Origin: Platynereis dumerilii | Taxonomy: Eukaryota; Annelida; Polychaeta; Phyllodocida; Nereididae | Assembly: GCA_026936325.1 (NCBI GenBank) | Contig: JAPTHN010000025.1 | Span: 3,068,001 to 3,132,000 of the forward strand | Length of the DNA: 64,000 bases | Direction: 5' to 3' | Shown here: one piece after another, positions 1 to 12,600 of the stretch | Layout: every line of letters starts with the position of its first letter | Numbering within the stretch: the stretch's first letter is position 1 | Translations under genes and position numbers: made by a program | Notes under the pieces: generated by a model | Seen by the model: only the letters and a program-made list of their open reading frames with translations | The model's database searches: none | What the model was told of the DNA's origin: nothing

Positions 1-274
1 ATCATTTTGTCTCAGATATCCCTACTTTCAATTGCATTACCAAATGTTTCATATGTGTTTTTCCCCAAATCAAAAGACATGATTCAGAGGACCTCTGACT
101 TAAGTACAACATCAGTAGAAGGTCAGTCAAAAACCTGGGAGAAGGACAATGTTAATGCGACATAATTCCTTGGCGTCATTGTGAGGACCGTTACTGACCT
201 CAGACGGATATCAGTAGAAGATAATGTCAGGTTGACATTGGCTTTTGACTTCTGTGTGTGGGGAAACATTAATG
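1..274. other. Left edge, nothing recognised
   Basis: No coding, RNA or repeat feature could be supported in this stretch. Confidence 0.5.
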
Positions 275-1109
275 TCACGATGACTTTAAGAGCGATTATC
301 TGAGAAAATCAACCCGCGACCGGAATGTGGTACGTCACAGAATCGCTTTATATTTTGTGGGATGGAAGTACTATGGCATGAGACTTCAGAAAAAAATTTT
401 TGGTCCGGTCAGATTATTGGTTGCCATGGTAACCATGGCTTCATTATTTTGGACCAAATCAGCAAATTTGCAAAAAATGAAACGTCAAAATTACGCATTT
501 TTAGCTCATATTTCCACCTTAAAAGTGGTAATATATCGCAGCACTACCCATTTTGTCTGGAAAAGTCACTCTTGAACTGAGTAATGGCATTGTATTTTTA
601 AATCTGGGGTCAATGGGGTCTGTGTAATTACGGCCTAAAAAAGGTATCTTCGAGGCTAAGGAGAATTAAAAAAATTTCCCATATTTAAGGGCCTCATATC
701 TTCTATGGAGGTACTAGTTGAGCAAAACCAAGCAGACACATGATGAAACTGACCTTTCCTCTACAAGAATCAATAATAAAATCACGGTGGAACCATAGAT
801 TGAGCTTACGAACAAAGGTGGCGCCACCTATGTTTTTGGATATTTTGAGATTTGGCAAAAAAGGCTTTCGATTAAGTGGTGCCACATATACAATTATTGT
901 TTCAGAAATCTCAGATTTATTTTTGGTACATTTCAATTATAAGTCAAACATGGCAGGCCATCACTGTTGCCATGGCAACATTGTGAAGTCAGTAGCAGCG
1001 CCCCCAAGTGAGCATGTTTGCCAATTTCCTCAATACGCCACTTTTTCATGAAAATAGGCAAGTTTGAAGCCACTGGTACCTGGGTAATGGTAGTATATGG
1101 CTATAATAT

Positions 1110-1650
1110 ATAGTTGGCACAGCCAAAGATTCGCGTGAGCCTGATTTTATGTAGTAGGCCTACCTGCATCATTTAGATCTCTTCAAGAGCTTTAAAACGA
1201 CATCAAAAACTCATATGTGCAATAAAAACTCACTGCACAAAGAAGCTATCTAGTTAACTAACTAAATCACAGGATCGCCACAGTAGCATGCACAACACCA
1301 GACGCCATCTGGCGGAAAATGACGGAAACTATCGCCGATGTTTCTTGAAGAAAATTGAGAAAACTGAGACGTTTTCCTCTGAAATTCACTTATTACGCAC
1401 TAAGGAGTGATTATAACACCCAATGAAAATATTCTGGTACATTGGAATGATGAACTTAAGTTATGAAAGTTCCTACTAAACTAAATCTGAAGGTGACGAA
1501 TGGCTCTCGCATCGCAGGTTCAGGCGGTTCACCAAATCAGGTTAGTAAAGCTGTTGTCAACAAGTTGTCAGGCACCTGTTGCACTAAGTTCGCGTTCCGC
1601 GAATGGGCTGCTTCGCAGCCCATTCGCTCACGCGAATATTATACATTGTA
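1110..1650. other. Left-arm spacer of the foldback element
   Basis: Unique sequence between modules one and two of the left arm. It holds the short palindrome GGGCTGCTTCGCAGCCC around 1607-1623 and nothing else recognisable. Confidence 0.5.
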
Positions 1651-4600
1651 CCTGGACTGGTCACTCTTTAACTATGAATTGGTATTGTATTTTGAAATCT
1701 TGGATTAATAGGGTCTGTGTAGGAAGGGCCCAAGAAATCTATGATCGAAGCTAAGAAAATTGAATAAAATTTCACATTTTTAGAGCTTTTTAGGGGCTCA
1801 TATCTTCTATGGAGGTATTAGCTGGTGGAAACAAAAGGTACAAACTATGAAACTGACCTTTCCTCTAAATGAATCAATAATAAAATCACGGTGGAACCAT
1901 ATATTTAGCTTACAAATGAAGGTGGCGCCATCTATGTTTTTGCATGTTTTAAGATTTTACGAAAAACGCTTACAATAAAGTCATGCCACATATACAATTA
2001 TTGTGTCAGAAATCTCAGATTTCTTTTTTGGTACATTTGATTTGTTACTCAAATATGGTAGGCCAGCATTGTTGCCATGGCGGCATTGGTATGCCAGCAG
2101 CAGCGCCCCCAAGTGAGCATGTTGCCAGTTTCCTCAAGAACGCCACTTTTTCATGAAAATAGGCAATTTCTAAGCCACTGGTACTTTGGAAATGGTAATA
2201 TAAGGCTAAATGATACTTCGTGCCTGGACTGTCACTCTTCAACTATGTATTGGTACTGTATTTTGAAATCTTGGATTAATGGGGTCTGTGTTAGAAAGGC
2301 CCAAGAAATCTATGTTTGAGGCCAAGAAAATCGCACAAAATATCACATTTCTAGAGCTTTTTGGGCGCTCATATCTTCTATGGAGGTATTAGCTGGTGAA
2401 AACAAAGGTACACATTATGAAACTGACTTTCCTCTTACAGGTGATTTCATTAGTACGCGATTCTTAGGATCTAGACCCACCAAATACATGCCATTTTTAG
2501 TTAATCTGATTGGTTTAGAAACAACAGAACGTCACACATTTGATTTATCAAACGTAGTGTGTGTTTGTTTAGCATTGATTCCTCAGAACCAAGTGTGAAT
2601 GACAAGAATCGCATGGAAATGAAAACACCTGTAATGATTCGATGATAAAATCATGGTGGAACCATATATTGAGCTTACAAACGAAGGTGGCGCCATCTAG
2701 GTTTTTGCATATTTTGAGATTTCGCCAAAAAAGGCTTTCAGTGAAGTTGTGCCGCATATATAATTATTGTGCCTGATATCCGCAGTTTTTTTCGGGTGCA
2801 TTTCATTTTTTGTACATATATATAGCAGGTCATCAACATTGTCATGACTGCATTACTAAGTGAGCAGCAGCGTCCCCATGTGACCATGTTTGCCAATTTC
2901 CTCAAAAATGCCATTGTACATGAAAGGATAAAGATTTCTTGAGTCGAACATTTGGAGGTATCACTTTGATTCGGACACTTTGCCCGATCCATTAGCCAAG
3001 AGATTGCTATCCAAGTACTGTATTAAGTGCAAGTATTTTGTTCATGACTTCCTTTGTGATCAAAATCATCAGCACTGATATTATCTTAGCATACTCATAG
3101 TGTGTTTTTCATATCCTTAAATCTAGGTTCAAATGAGCGGTTGTGTCGAAATCGTATGCTGAACATCGTTAGACAACACAATTTTCTGAGTTCTAATTGT
3201 TCAATAATTTTCAAATCTGTCACAGACCTCACTGCTGGTCTTACAATGCATATTGGTAACTTTTGTGAAATATAGTTCACATTTCGCCATATAGCAATAA
3301 TTCTAGTGAGTTCTTTTTGAAACTTCAGTTCACTCATTGCTCTTCAATAGAAAACTCACCAATGAAAATATTGGTTTTGTTGCATATTGAATTGAATTAT
3401 TCTTATGAAATTTTAACATAATCGGTACAAGACTTCCAAAAGCTCTCCATTGAATGTTTTTGGAAAAAAATATTAAGGATAAAGCAGATTTTGATGAAGG
3501 TGCATTTTGATACTACAAGAGGATGTACGGTTTTAAGCCATTTTGCAATGTTGCGTTTTTAATGGTGCTCAGTGTAAGTCAGAAAAAGTTGTATTTCAGT
3601 CAAATTGAAGGATCTTTCACAGGCCTGTGGTGATGATTTGACTTGAATTTGTGTACCACTTAGTTGGGACTGAGGTCAATCTACCTCTTGCTCTAACATG
3701 GACTTTTTCAAATAAAAAGTTCTTAAACAGCAGCAGATTCAATGTCTTCTTAAAAGAAAGAGCTGTCCGACGCAAGCATACCCTTAGCCTCTTATGATTC
3801 GTATCTGTAACCTCCGTATTGTCTGTTTGTTTTGAAAATGCTCAATTTTCTACTAATTCGAGTCAGAGAAAATGTTTTTAAAATTTGATGTGCTGGTTGA
3901 TTTCTACAATATACTTTTCAGACACCAGGAATCTTACCTAGTGGAAATCAGGCCTCATAAAGAATGCTTTGGCCAAATTTCATAAAATTCTTATCTATTT
4001 GAAATTTTGTGTGAAGTGTGAGATTCAACTTTAAGAATACCTAAAATTAGAAGAGCAAATAACATATTGATATGGGGTAACAGGTCTAAATATAAATTAA
4101 ATTGAAAATATTGTTGGAAAGAAACAGTTTTCATTAAAAATTTAAATTTCTTGTTATATTTGTCGGTGAGAACCAGTGTCTCGAATTGGGCCATTTTCAA
4201 GAAAAAAAGGCATTTTTGAGGAAATTTGTCTTGGGGGTACGGTTGACAAGCAACAGTGATAGACTGCCATGTTAGGGCAACAAATGAAATGGTACATATC
4301 ATGTACCAGAAAATAATCTGAGATTTCTGACACAGTAATTGTATGTGTGGCACCACTTTATTGCAAGCCTTTATTGCAAGCCTTTATTGCAAGATCTCAA
4401 AATGTGCAAAACATAGGTGGCGCCACCTTTTTTCATAAGCTCAAACTATGGTCCACCACGATTTTATTGTTGATTAATGTAGAGGAAAGGTCAGTTTTAT
4501 CATGTGTACCCCAAATTTCCCCTTGCACACCAATAGAAATATGAGGCTTAAAACATGTGCAATTTCATTCCCGTTTTTTAGCCTCAAACGCAGATTTCTT

Positions 4601-5699
4601 TGGCCCTTCTGACACAGAGTCCATTAATCCAAGAGTTCAGAATACAACACAAATACACTTGTTAAAGAATGACCAGTCCAGGCACAGTACTAGATATAGC
4701 CATATATTACCATTTACCAGGTACCAGTGGCTTCAAACTTGCCTATTTTCATGAAAAAGTGGCATCTTGAGTTTTATAAAACAAAAATTGTATATATATA
4801 TGGCATTACTTCATTGAAGGCCTTTATCGGAAAATCTCAAAATATGCAACAACATGAATGGTGCCACCTTCATTTGCAAGCTCAATATATGGTTTCACCA
4901 TGATTTTATTATTGATTCATTTAGAGGAAAGGTCTGTTTCATAATGTTTACCTTTTGTTTCCACCAGCTAATACCTCTAGAGCTCTAAAAAGGTGAAATT
5001 TTGTGCGATTTTCTTGGCCTCAAACATAGATTTCTTGGGCCTTTCTAACACAGACCCCATTAATCCAAGATTTCAAAATACAATACCAATACATAGTTAA
5101 AGAGTGACTAGTCCAGGCACAATGTATAATTTAGCCATATATTACCATTTCCCAGGTACCAGTGGCTTAGAAATTGCCCATTTTCATGAAAAAGTGGCGT
5201 TTTTGAGGAAACTGGCAATATGCTCACTTGGGGGCGCTGCTGCTGGCATACCAATGCCGCCATAGCAACAATGCTGGCCTACCATATTTGAGTAACAAAT
5301 CAAATGTACCAGAAAAGAAATCTGAGATTTCTAACACAATAATTGTATATGTGGCATGACTTTATTGTAAGCGTTTTTCGTAAAATCTTAAAACATGCAA
5401 AAACATAGATGGCGCCACCTTCATTTGTAAGCTAAATATATGGTTCCACCGTGATTTTATTATTGATTCATTTAGAGGAAAGGTCAGTTTCATAGTTTGT
5501 ACCTTTTGTTTTTACCAGCTAATACCTCCATAGAAGATATGAGCCCCTAAAAAGCTCTAAAAATGTGAAATTTTATGCAATTTTCTTAGCTTCAATCATA
5601 GATTTCTTGGGCCCTTCCTACACAGACCCTATTAATCCAAGATTTCAAAATACAATACCAATTCATAGTTAAAGAGTGACCAGTCCAGGTACAATCTAC

Positions 5700-6945
5700 C
5701 TTAATAAAGTTCATGTTCTTGAGCCACATATCTTTCACCTTTAGGATTGAGGAATCTGGGTGGCCCACGACCGCCATATTCGCACAGGGTACTTACATTG
5801 TCCCAAAGAGGCACCAGAGGCACTTTTGGTAGTTCAACGGACCCTAAATTTGTTATTTCCATCTTTTCATGTGCTGCAGCAGTTTTGAAAATCCAGCCTT
5901 GAGCGTCATGTTGACAGTCTGTTATGCGCATGCGTCGTAACCAGGTAACCGTCCGCCATCATGAGGCTCTGTTATGCTACGTTGAGTTGCCTAGCAACCT
6001 TAATGGGGCATGACGTCATTGAGATAAAGAGCACTTGGCGTGACGTCACATGTCGTGATGTCATTGAAAGTGATAATACATGTCCACAGCAGCAAACCCT
6101 CCCCTGACCAAAGATGTCTTCTCTTACTACGGTAGACCCAAAAGTCGCCACTTAATTAATAGGCCTACCCCATTATATTTGGTATCATTGGATTTGCCTT
6201 GAAGAGAAAATTCCAATGATACTAAAATCACCAATATTGGAGGAGTCTGGACCAAACCTCACATTTTATTAAGAGAGTTCGCTTCAGTATTTCTTTTTTA
6301 TAAATTGGACACAACAGCAATGAATATCATCAGACATTTATTTCCCATTTTTGATATGTTCATTATTTGAACAAGTTACCCAAGCTGAGTCAGCCAAATT
6401 CAGAGAGCCTAATACCCCTTTCACACCAACTTCGTACAAGATTGTATGAGACAATTATTCAACCAACCAGCCTCCGAGAAGGCATACAAAATGATATGTA
6501 ATGAATCAGCAACCATCAACAGTCATCAGCAACTGTATGTTAGATTTTTTGGAAACCAGTAATTATCCACCAGTCACCAGCAGTCCAATTCCAGTTCATT
6601 TGCATACTAAATGTGGCGGATTTAACAGTGCACAAATCTGCAGTTCGTTGCTTGCCGTTACGTCAGTGTGAAAGGGCTTTAAGCCAAGTAAAATATGTTG
6701 GCTAAATTATATTAAAGTAGACTCAATTAAGTAGTCAACTCAGGTCACTGCACATCAAGTCACCCAGTTGACAATGCACATGAAGATCACATGATTAACA
6801 AGGACAAGGGGGTAAAATTGACAATTACCCCACATTTTCATTGGATAAACATTGTGATGCCCGTCTGTCACCAGATTATCACTTGATAATTTTACTTAGA
6901 TAAACATGTGAATTTAGATCTCAACAGTGTGTGACCCAGTGGGCT
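5700..6945. other. Right-arm spacer of the foldback element, with two CRE palindromes
   Basis: About 1.2 kb with no counterpart in the left arm. TGACGTCA occurs at 6011-6018 and again at 6041-6048, thirty bases apart, with a near match TGATGTCA at 6057. No gene is recognised. Confidence 0.5.
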
Positions 6946-8260
6946 TTTCTAGTGTATAATATAGCCATATATTACCATTTCCCAGGTACCAGTGGCTTCA
7001 AACTTGCCTATTTTCATGAAAAAGTGGCGTTTTTGAGGAAATTGGCAAATATGCTCACTTGGGGGCGCTGCTACTGACTTTACAATGTTGCCATGGCAAC
7101 AGTGATGGCCTGCCATGTTAGACTTATAATTGAAATGTACCAAAAATAAATCTGAGATTTCTGAAACAATAATTGTATATGTGGCACCACTTAATCGAAA
7201 GCCTTTTTCGCCAAATCTTAAAATATCCAAAAACATAGGTGGCGCCACCTTTGTTCGTAAGCTCAATCTATGGTTCCACCGTGATTTTATTATTGATTCT
7301 TGTAGAGGAAAGGTCAGTTTCATCATGTGTATGCTTTGTTTTGCTCAACTAGTACCTCCATAGAAGATATGAGGCCCTTAAATATGGGAAATTTTTTTAA
7401 TTCTCCTTAGCCTCGAAGATACCTTTTTTAGGCCGTAATTACACAGACCCCATTGACCCCAGATTTAAAAATACAATGACATTACTCAGTTCAAGAGTGA
7501 CTATTCGAGACACAATGAGTAGTGCTGCGATATATTACCACCTTTCAGGTGGAAATATGAGCTAAATATGCATAATTTTGACTTTTCGTTTTTGCCAATT
7601 TACCTCATTTGGCCCTAAATAATGGAGCCATGGTTACCATGGCAACCAATAATCTGACAGGTCCAAAATTTTTCTCGAGAACTCCTATCCCATAATACTT
7701 CAATCCTACAAAGTATGAAACGATTCCGTGACGGGGCACATTCCAAATTTTCTGGAAATCGGTTGATTTTCTCAGATAATTGCTCTTAAAATCTTTATAT
7801 TTAAGTCAAGGTCAGTCGCGACCTAAAATAACCAAAATACAACACCAGACTGACTTCACAATGCCCACCGGGAAGTTGCCATGTCTGTATCCACTATTAT
7901 TACTCACAAATTTAATGATATAGTACGGTACCATATATTTCCAATCCGGTGCCTAGTTGGTACATAGAGGCAGGGAAGTGATGCACAATGTGCGTCTATT
8001 GAAAGTCAACTAATTGTTGAATATCGACATTTTTTACATTTGAAGTTGTGAAAATAACCGTTTTTGCTTGAAATGTCAGTTAATGACATATCAAAAATAC
8101 CTAGGTTTTTGGTGAATTTCACCTCTGACAGATTTTTATTAATCGGTAGTGTGCGTTTAACTAGGAATATATGGTATACTGAACATCATGATAGCTTTCA
8201 AACTAACATAACACCCTTTACGGTCTGTCACTTTGACATAGAAAAAAATGAGGACCAGTT

Positions 8261-8541
8261 CACTGTGAAAAATGCACTTCTTGACTCGCACAGTGGACTT
8301 ATAGCCGATGAAGTGTCATCTTCTCTACTTTCAACAAGGGAAACATAGAGGCTGTTTGATTAGTCATGATCAAGATAAGGCCATAACTGATTTTAGAGTG
8401 AACATCAGATGCATAATCCTTTCGCTTGGCTGTCACCAACAAGCAGGATAATTCTCCTCAAGTTAAAAAAGCATTAAAAGTATTCTGTATGATCATGACA
8501 AATCATCAGCATGATGACACATGAAGTGCCATTTTCACAGT
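8261..8541. mobile_element. MITE family A, copy 1
   Basis: Ends are inverted: CACTGTGAAAAATGCACTTC at the left, GTGCCATTTTCACAGTG at the right. The inside shares long stretches with 46846-47122 (GAAACATAGAGGCTGTTTGA, ATGCATAATCCTTTCG). It overlaps a 94-codon open frame that I therefore do not call a gene. Confidence 0.75.
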
Positions 8542-8547
8542 GCAACA

Positions 8548-9484
8548 GTTCACTCTTTTCCTATATCAAAGTGATAGACTGTAAGCCACTGTTGGACAAT
8601 AAATTAATTTTTAGATTATAAGTATAAACTTGCAGAATTGTCAACTATGGAATAGCATCATTTATCTGCAGTATATTACAAAATTGAACATCAAAATGAC
8701 AAGGTCTAGAAAAGAAAGATAAATGTAGTGCCTCAAAAGAAACTTTGCTCACTCAGTCACACTTAGAAGCTTCTACATATTACCATGCATAACAACAAAT
8801 AAGTTTTTGAGAAAATAAGGATGAACAGTGAAGTTGCAGAATTTTCAACTATATAAAATAGTATCATTTATCTGCACCATCATACAATCACCCACTGTTT
8901 TGAACATAAAAATACAAGAGGCTATTGACGGACCAAACATTCAGTGTTGTTCAATGAATGTGCTTCAGGGCATGGTACATGGATGGACAAAGTATAATTT
9001 GAAAACCTTCATCGAATTCATTTTCTAAATAAACAATATATCACTCATTATAACTAATGTGAATTATCTTGACTCTTAAAATGTTTTTCATACGCTGTGA
9101 GTATTTGCACTGTACATGATTGCTAAGAACCCCAAAGAACGATCAAACTGATGTTTGTAGAACATGTAAAAATTTGGGCCTTTCAAATTCCTTTTCATCT
9201 AATTGTATCTTCGTCATTAAAAGGTTAGTGGAGAACAGCACCCCTAGAGGTGATAAGTTACTTATAGTACGTGTATCTATATTGGTACTAGTATCGGAAT
9301 CGACAAGGAGTCAGAAAATTCCACGATTGGCACACCGTCTAATAGAAACACATCTGTGATTGCATTCTTACAAAGTATCTTTGTCCATCCATATTCAATA
9401 AAAGATACACCAAGGAAAGAGGACTGGGATCATCTGATCAACCAACATCATCTCCTATCATCTCCCTAAATCTCCCTCTTGTTT
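8548..9484. other. 3' flank of the receptor gene
   Basis: No coding feature. The 3' untranslated region of the minus-strand gene should lie here, but its end cannot be fixed from sequence alone. Confidence 0.5.
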
Positions 9485-9680
9485 CTACATCATCTCCCTC
9501 AACACCGCATCCTGATACTGGTCGTTGCCTCCGGCAGAGGATGACCTGGGGTCAGTAGAGGAAGCTGCATCAGTGTGCCCCAATAAGTCATCTTGGTCTT
9601 CCTCCAAGTCCTCTTGCCAATTAAGCAGGAGGTCATCTGTATAGGCCTTGAACGGAGTCCTGGTGAACGTGAAGAAGTAC
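9485..9680 (-). CDS. Exon 35: end of TM7, C-terminal tail and stop
   Basis: Phase 2 to stop. [20 protein letters not shown] completes NPYFF and the short helix 8. The tail is acidic and serine-rich ([20 protein letters not shown]) and ends LREMM with stop TAG. Acceptor TTCTCTCCAG. No convincing polyadenylation signal was identified downstream. Confidence 0.94.
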
Positions 9681-12600
9681 CTGGAGAGAAAATCAGTGAT
9701 GTAATTATCGAACGCTTCGTGAAGATCGTTTTGGGCAAACATTTTAAAAATTAACGAAAATTTCACAATCCTTCAAAAATTCACTCAATAATTTCACAAT
9801 TCACTAATCCTTCAGGAATTTCAAAATTCCCTCACTAATCTCAAACTTCACAATTCGCTCAGAAATTTCACAATTCTCTGAGAGATTTTTCTCGGATTCT
9901 CTCATATATACTAATGGCGATTCTCTCAGATAATGGATATGCGATTATGTTTCCCAAACAATCAGGGACAAGATTGAAAATATTTTTACGATTTCTTTAT
10001 TTTCCATTATAATCTTGTCCCTTTTTCAGCAATTTCGTCAAAAAAATTTCTGAATTCTCTTACAAATTTCAAGGCTCTGTCATCACTAAAATAATTCCAA
10101 ACTGCTGCACTGCACACAATTACAGGTACTTACGGGTTCAATGCAGAAGTCAGAGGGATAGTGAACAAGACAACCCAAGCGGCTACTGTCGCATCAACAG
10201 TGAAACCAACAGCAACTGTTCCCACTATCAGGCCCACTGAGACCCAGATGAAGACCTTGGCTACAGTCATTGGAAAGAGTCTCTTTGTGATCAGCATCTG
10301 TGGAAAATTATTTAATAAGTAATCAATACAAAATATCAAATTTTAATGATTTCATGATACTTGTGTAGATTGGGAAATAAAATGACTTGATGTTATAAAA
10401 TTTTTACCTTGTAGAGTCTATGTATTTCTATTAGTTTTAATTGTTTATCTTGTAGAGTCTATGTATTTCTATTAGTTTTAATTGTTTATCTTGTGGAGTC
10501 TATCTATTTCTATTAGTGTCTGTGCTGGGCAAGTAAAAGATCCCTCACTTGGGGTAAATTTGTAACATGTCGAAGACTCCTGCTCTCATTCCCATCTCAT
10601 CAATCAAAACTCCTGAGCGTCCACAACTGTGCTTAGAGGGCTGCACTTACCATATCTATCTATCTATCTATCTATCAATCTATCTATCTAAATATATATA
10701 TATCTATCTATTACATTATTTGCACCAACCTCGTTTTGCTTGAATTCCACCTCTACTTCCTTCTCTTCCTCTGTCAGTTCCTCGCTCGCTTTTATCTTCA
10801 GGATTTCTTTGTCTTTTCTTGCGGCTTTCCATGAGACAGCGTGATTGAAGCCACAAATGGAATAGCATACAATGTTTGCGAAGACAAACAACCCCACAGT
10901 GAAGTTCCATCCTTGAAACTGAAATACAGATCAGTTTTAATCAGTGCCGTAGTCGAGGCCGGAACATCTGAGGCATGAGTCTCAGCAACCAATATCAAGG
11001 TTCAGACCATCAAAATGTGGCCTCGAGACGACGAGACTGGCTCCATCGTCAAGGCCGAGACAGGGCCAAGGGTTTGGCATCAAAGACCGACCCTAGGTCA
11101 AGGCTCTCAAAATATGGCCTCCAACACTCCATGGTTTCAATTCTGAAAGTTCAAGACTTCAAAGCTGAACATCTTGAGAAGGTGATGTTTAAACAAGATC
11201 ATACAATTCATACAATCAGATGCATCTTCTTCTTTGCCAATACTTAATAGTTAAGCCACCATGAGGACATTATTCAAAAACATCACTCAATGCAAATGGT
11301 GGAGATTCACATGTCAGCCGGGACTCAGCCCTGATATGAGGGTCATGTATTGGCACAACTGTAATGATGGCTTATGCGTGATCAGCATATGACAACTTAT
11401 CTGTATACCATCAACGCCAGTTGGATTCGTCACAACAACAGAATTCGACACTACACTATGGAGCGCTTCAAAGGTGGGTTGGACATGTAGTCGGAAAATT
11501 CATCATAGTTTTCCCCAAAATTTCAACAACTAGCTGGACTGATTGAACCACTTGTCATATGAGTTGTTTTTTTTTTTAGTGACAAATTCAGCTGTCGTGG
11601 CGAATTCAGGTGTCATTGATGTTATCTCTGCGATGCGATGATGAAAAAAAATGTGTGAAAAACAGGTTGCTCTTGGTTGCGGCTTCGAAGTGCAAACATG
11701 CACCCTCTACTTAAATGTATATTCAAGTATAAACACTCTCTATGAAGAACAAAGTTAGAAGTTTCCAGTCTTTTCAAAGATCATCAGTACTCTGCCAGAC
11801 ATTCAGTCTGACACACTGATAGGTCTTGTAAGACCGAAAGAGTTCTTGCCAGACTGAAAAATTTTAATGACATTAATTGTTCCCATGTTTAGGCTATGGA
11901 CTATGGAGGCTCATTGAAAGTCATTAGAGTTAACCATATACAGAGAAGCAGTAGAATAGGAACACAAACTGTTGACATGTGCCACACAAATGTTTATTTC
12001 AAAAAGGATCAAGTTGTCAGACTGACTGGAAAAACTGTCAGTCAGGTCTGAAGGACTGACGCTCTTCGAAAACCTGAGAACAAACAATAAAATATTCTTA
12101 CTTTACTGCCCTTGAAAAGGTTGTACAGAACACAGATGTTGTTTTGATCATCTTTTGCCGCCCCGAAGAAGTCAAATTCCAAAATCGGTAAAATCGATAA
12201 GACGATGCTGATTGTCCAAATAAGGGCGAGAAAAGCTCGGGTAGATCGGAGACCTAAACCCCTGTTATTGAGGGTTGCTTTTACAGAGAGGACCCTGGAA
12301 ATAATATTATCAATTACAGATGAATACTAGTGCATATAAAAATAATTTTTGTGTATATGAGATAAAATAAATTGTCGCAGAAGTGAGAAATGTGTTTTTC
12401 TAAAAACCTAACAACAATGAATTGATTATTTGATATTTTAAATTTTGTTTTTCAAAAATTCATAGAACAAGTGAGTGATTTTGTGTTTTACTCCCCATCA
12501 GCACCGGTGTGGGCTATTTAGAGACAAAATTCATAGAATGAATTTGGGGCAATCCAATCAGTAAGATGCTACTTACCTGTCCATTGACAACAAAAGGGAC

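Larger units (their letters stand above)
275..7795. mobile_element. Foldback-type element: long inverted repeat built of stacked modules
   Basis: The two outer arms, 275-1110 and 6945-7795, are inverted copies. They share CCATGGTAACCATGG-type sequence near their outer ends and the block running from CTCACTTGGGGGCGCTGCTG through GGTGGCGCCACCT. Further inside, 1650-2180 mirrors 5150-5695 and 2215-2960 mirrors 4150-5140. Each arm therefore repeats one module of about 550 bp three times, and the centre lies near 3.0-4.1 kb. No transposase-like frame is seen. The plan matches foldback transposons (Drosophila FB, sea urchin TU). Arm spacers 1110-1650 and 5700-6945 are unrelated to each other. Confidence 0.75.

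Noticed and set aside
740-1051. 103-codon plus-strand frame and its mirror at 6949-7326
   Set aside because: They lie in the two arms of the foldback element, and the other modules do not conserve the frame.
8064-8348. 94-codon plus-strand frame
   Set aside because: About a third of it is MITE family A; the rest has no domain and no splice support.
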